Source: JBCBXA01 sp039816825
GTDB taxonomy: Bacteria > Pseudomonadota > Alphaproteobacteria > Rhizobiales > Rhizobiaceae
Reading direction: 5' to 3'
Length of the DNA stretch: 13,760 nucleotides
Assembly: GCA_039816825.1 (NCBI GenBank)
Contig: JBCBXA010000079.1
Location: 1-13,760 of the forward strand
Shown: positions 13,676 to 13,760 of the stretch, piece after piece
Layout of the letters: every line of letters begins with the position of its first letter
How positions within the stretch are numbered: position 1 is the first letter of the stretch
Program-made: the position numbers and the translations under genes
The notes under the pieces: generated by a model
Seen by the model: only the letters and a program-made list of their open reading frames with translations
The model's database searches: none
What the model was told of the DNA's origin: nothing

Positions 13676-13760
13676 TGGTCCCCCTGTCCTTCCCCCCTAG
13701 AACTGGGCCATTACATTGGCGGCGAGAGGGGGATTTGGCATGGCTAGGAAGCGACATTCA
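13676..13760 (+). mobile_element. Left end of an IS3-family-like insertion sequence (partial)
   Basis: The ATPase frame loses its coding character at about 13675, where the sequence TGGTCCCCCTGTCC begins. This is followed after about 64 bases by a transposase-like start with a strong ribosome-binding site. A terminal TG and a short non-coding leader before the first gene fit the left end of an IS3-family element. The right end, target duplication and rest of the transposase are outside the window, so the exact boundary is approximate. Confidence 0.65.
13740..13760 (+). CDS. Transposase OrfA, N-terminal start only (IS3-family-like)
   Basis: Only seven codons are in the window, reading MARKRHS, a common N-terminus of IS3-family OrfA transposases. 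AGGGGG seven bases upstream (13727-13732) is a strong ribosome-binding site. The assignment rests on this short match plus the interruption of the neighbouring ATPase gene. Confidence 0.55.

Overview
The window carries no rRNA or tRNA gene. Gene content and family signatures suggest an alphaproteobacterium of the Hyphomicrobiales or Rhodobacterales type: an ABC sugar-importer operon with an embedded Gfo/Idh/MocA oxidoreductase, tightly overlapping genes and a GntR/HutC regulator. This assignment is inference, because no marker gene is present.

Positions 101-10840 hold a divergent amino-sugar locus with a 166-bp control region at 6126-6291. The minus-strand operon runs, in transcription order, murQ-type etherase, periplasmic binding protein, two permeases, Gfo/Idh/MocA oxidoreductase and ABC ATPase. 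The plus-strand operon runs BadF/BadG-type kinase, GntR regulator, SIS-domain deaminase/isomerase, nagA and a cutC-family gene. Together they suggest import of N-acetylmuramic acid or a related peptidoglycan sugar by an ABC transporter and phosphorylation by the kinase. MurQ would then cleave the lactyl ether, NagA would deacetylate, and the SIS enzyme would convert GlcN-6P to Fru-6P. The oxidoreductase and the CutC-like protein have no assigned step. Two paired GGTATT half-sites (11-bp period), one pair facing each operon, are the likely operators.

Positions about 10841-12640 hold a separate cassette on the minus strand. It contains a cytoplasmic type-3 copper tyrosinase preceded by a translationally coupled 84-aa acidic protein that I do not recognise. 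A 19-bp imperfect direct repeat lies on either side of this cassette.

Positions 12641-13760 hold the C-terminal part of a large SMC/ABC-like ATPase, probably of the TrlF family. Its reading frame is cut at about 13675 by the left end of an insertion sequence, whose first transposase gene starts at 13740 and runs out of the window.
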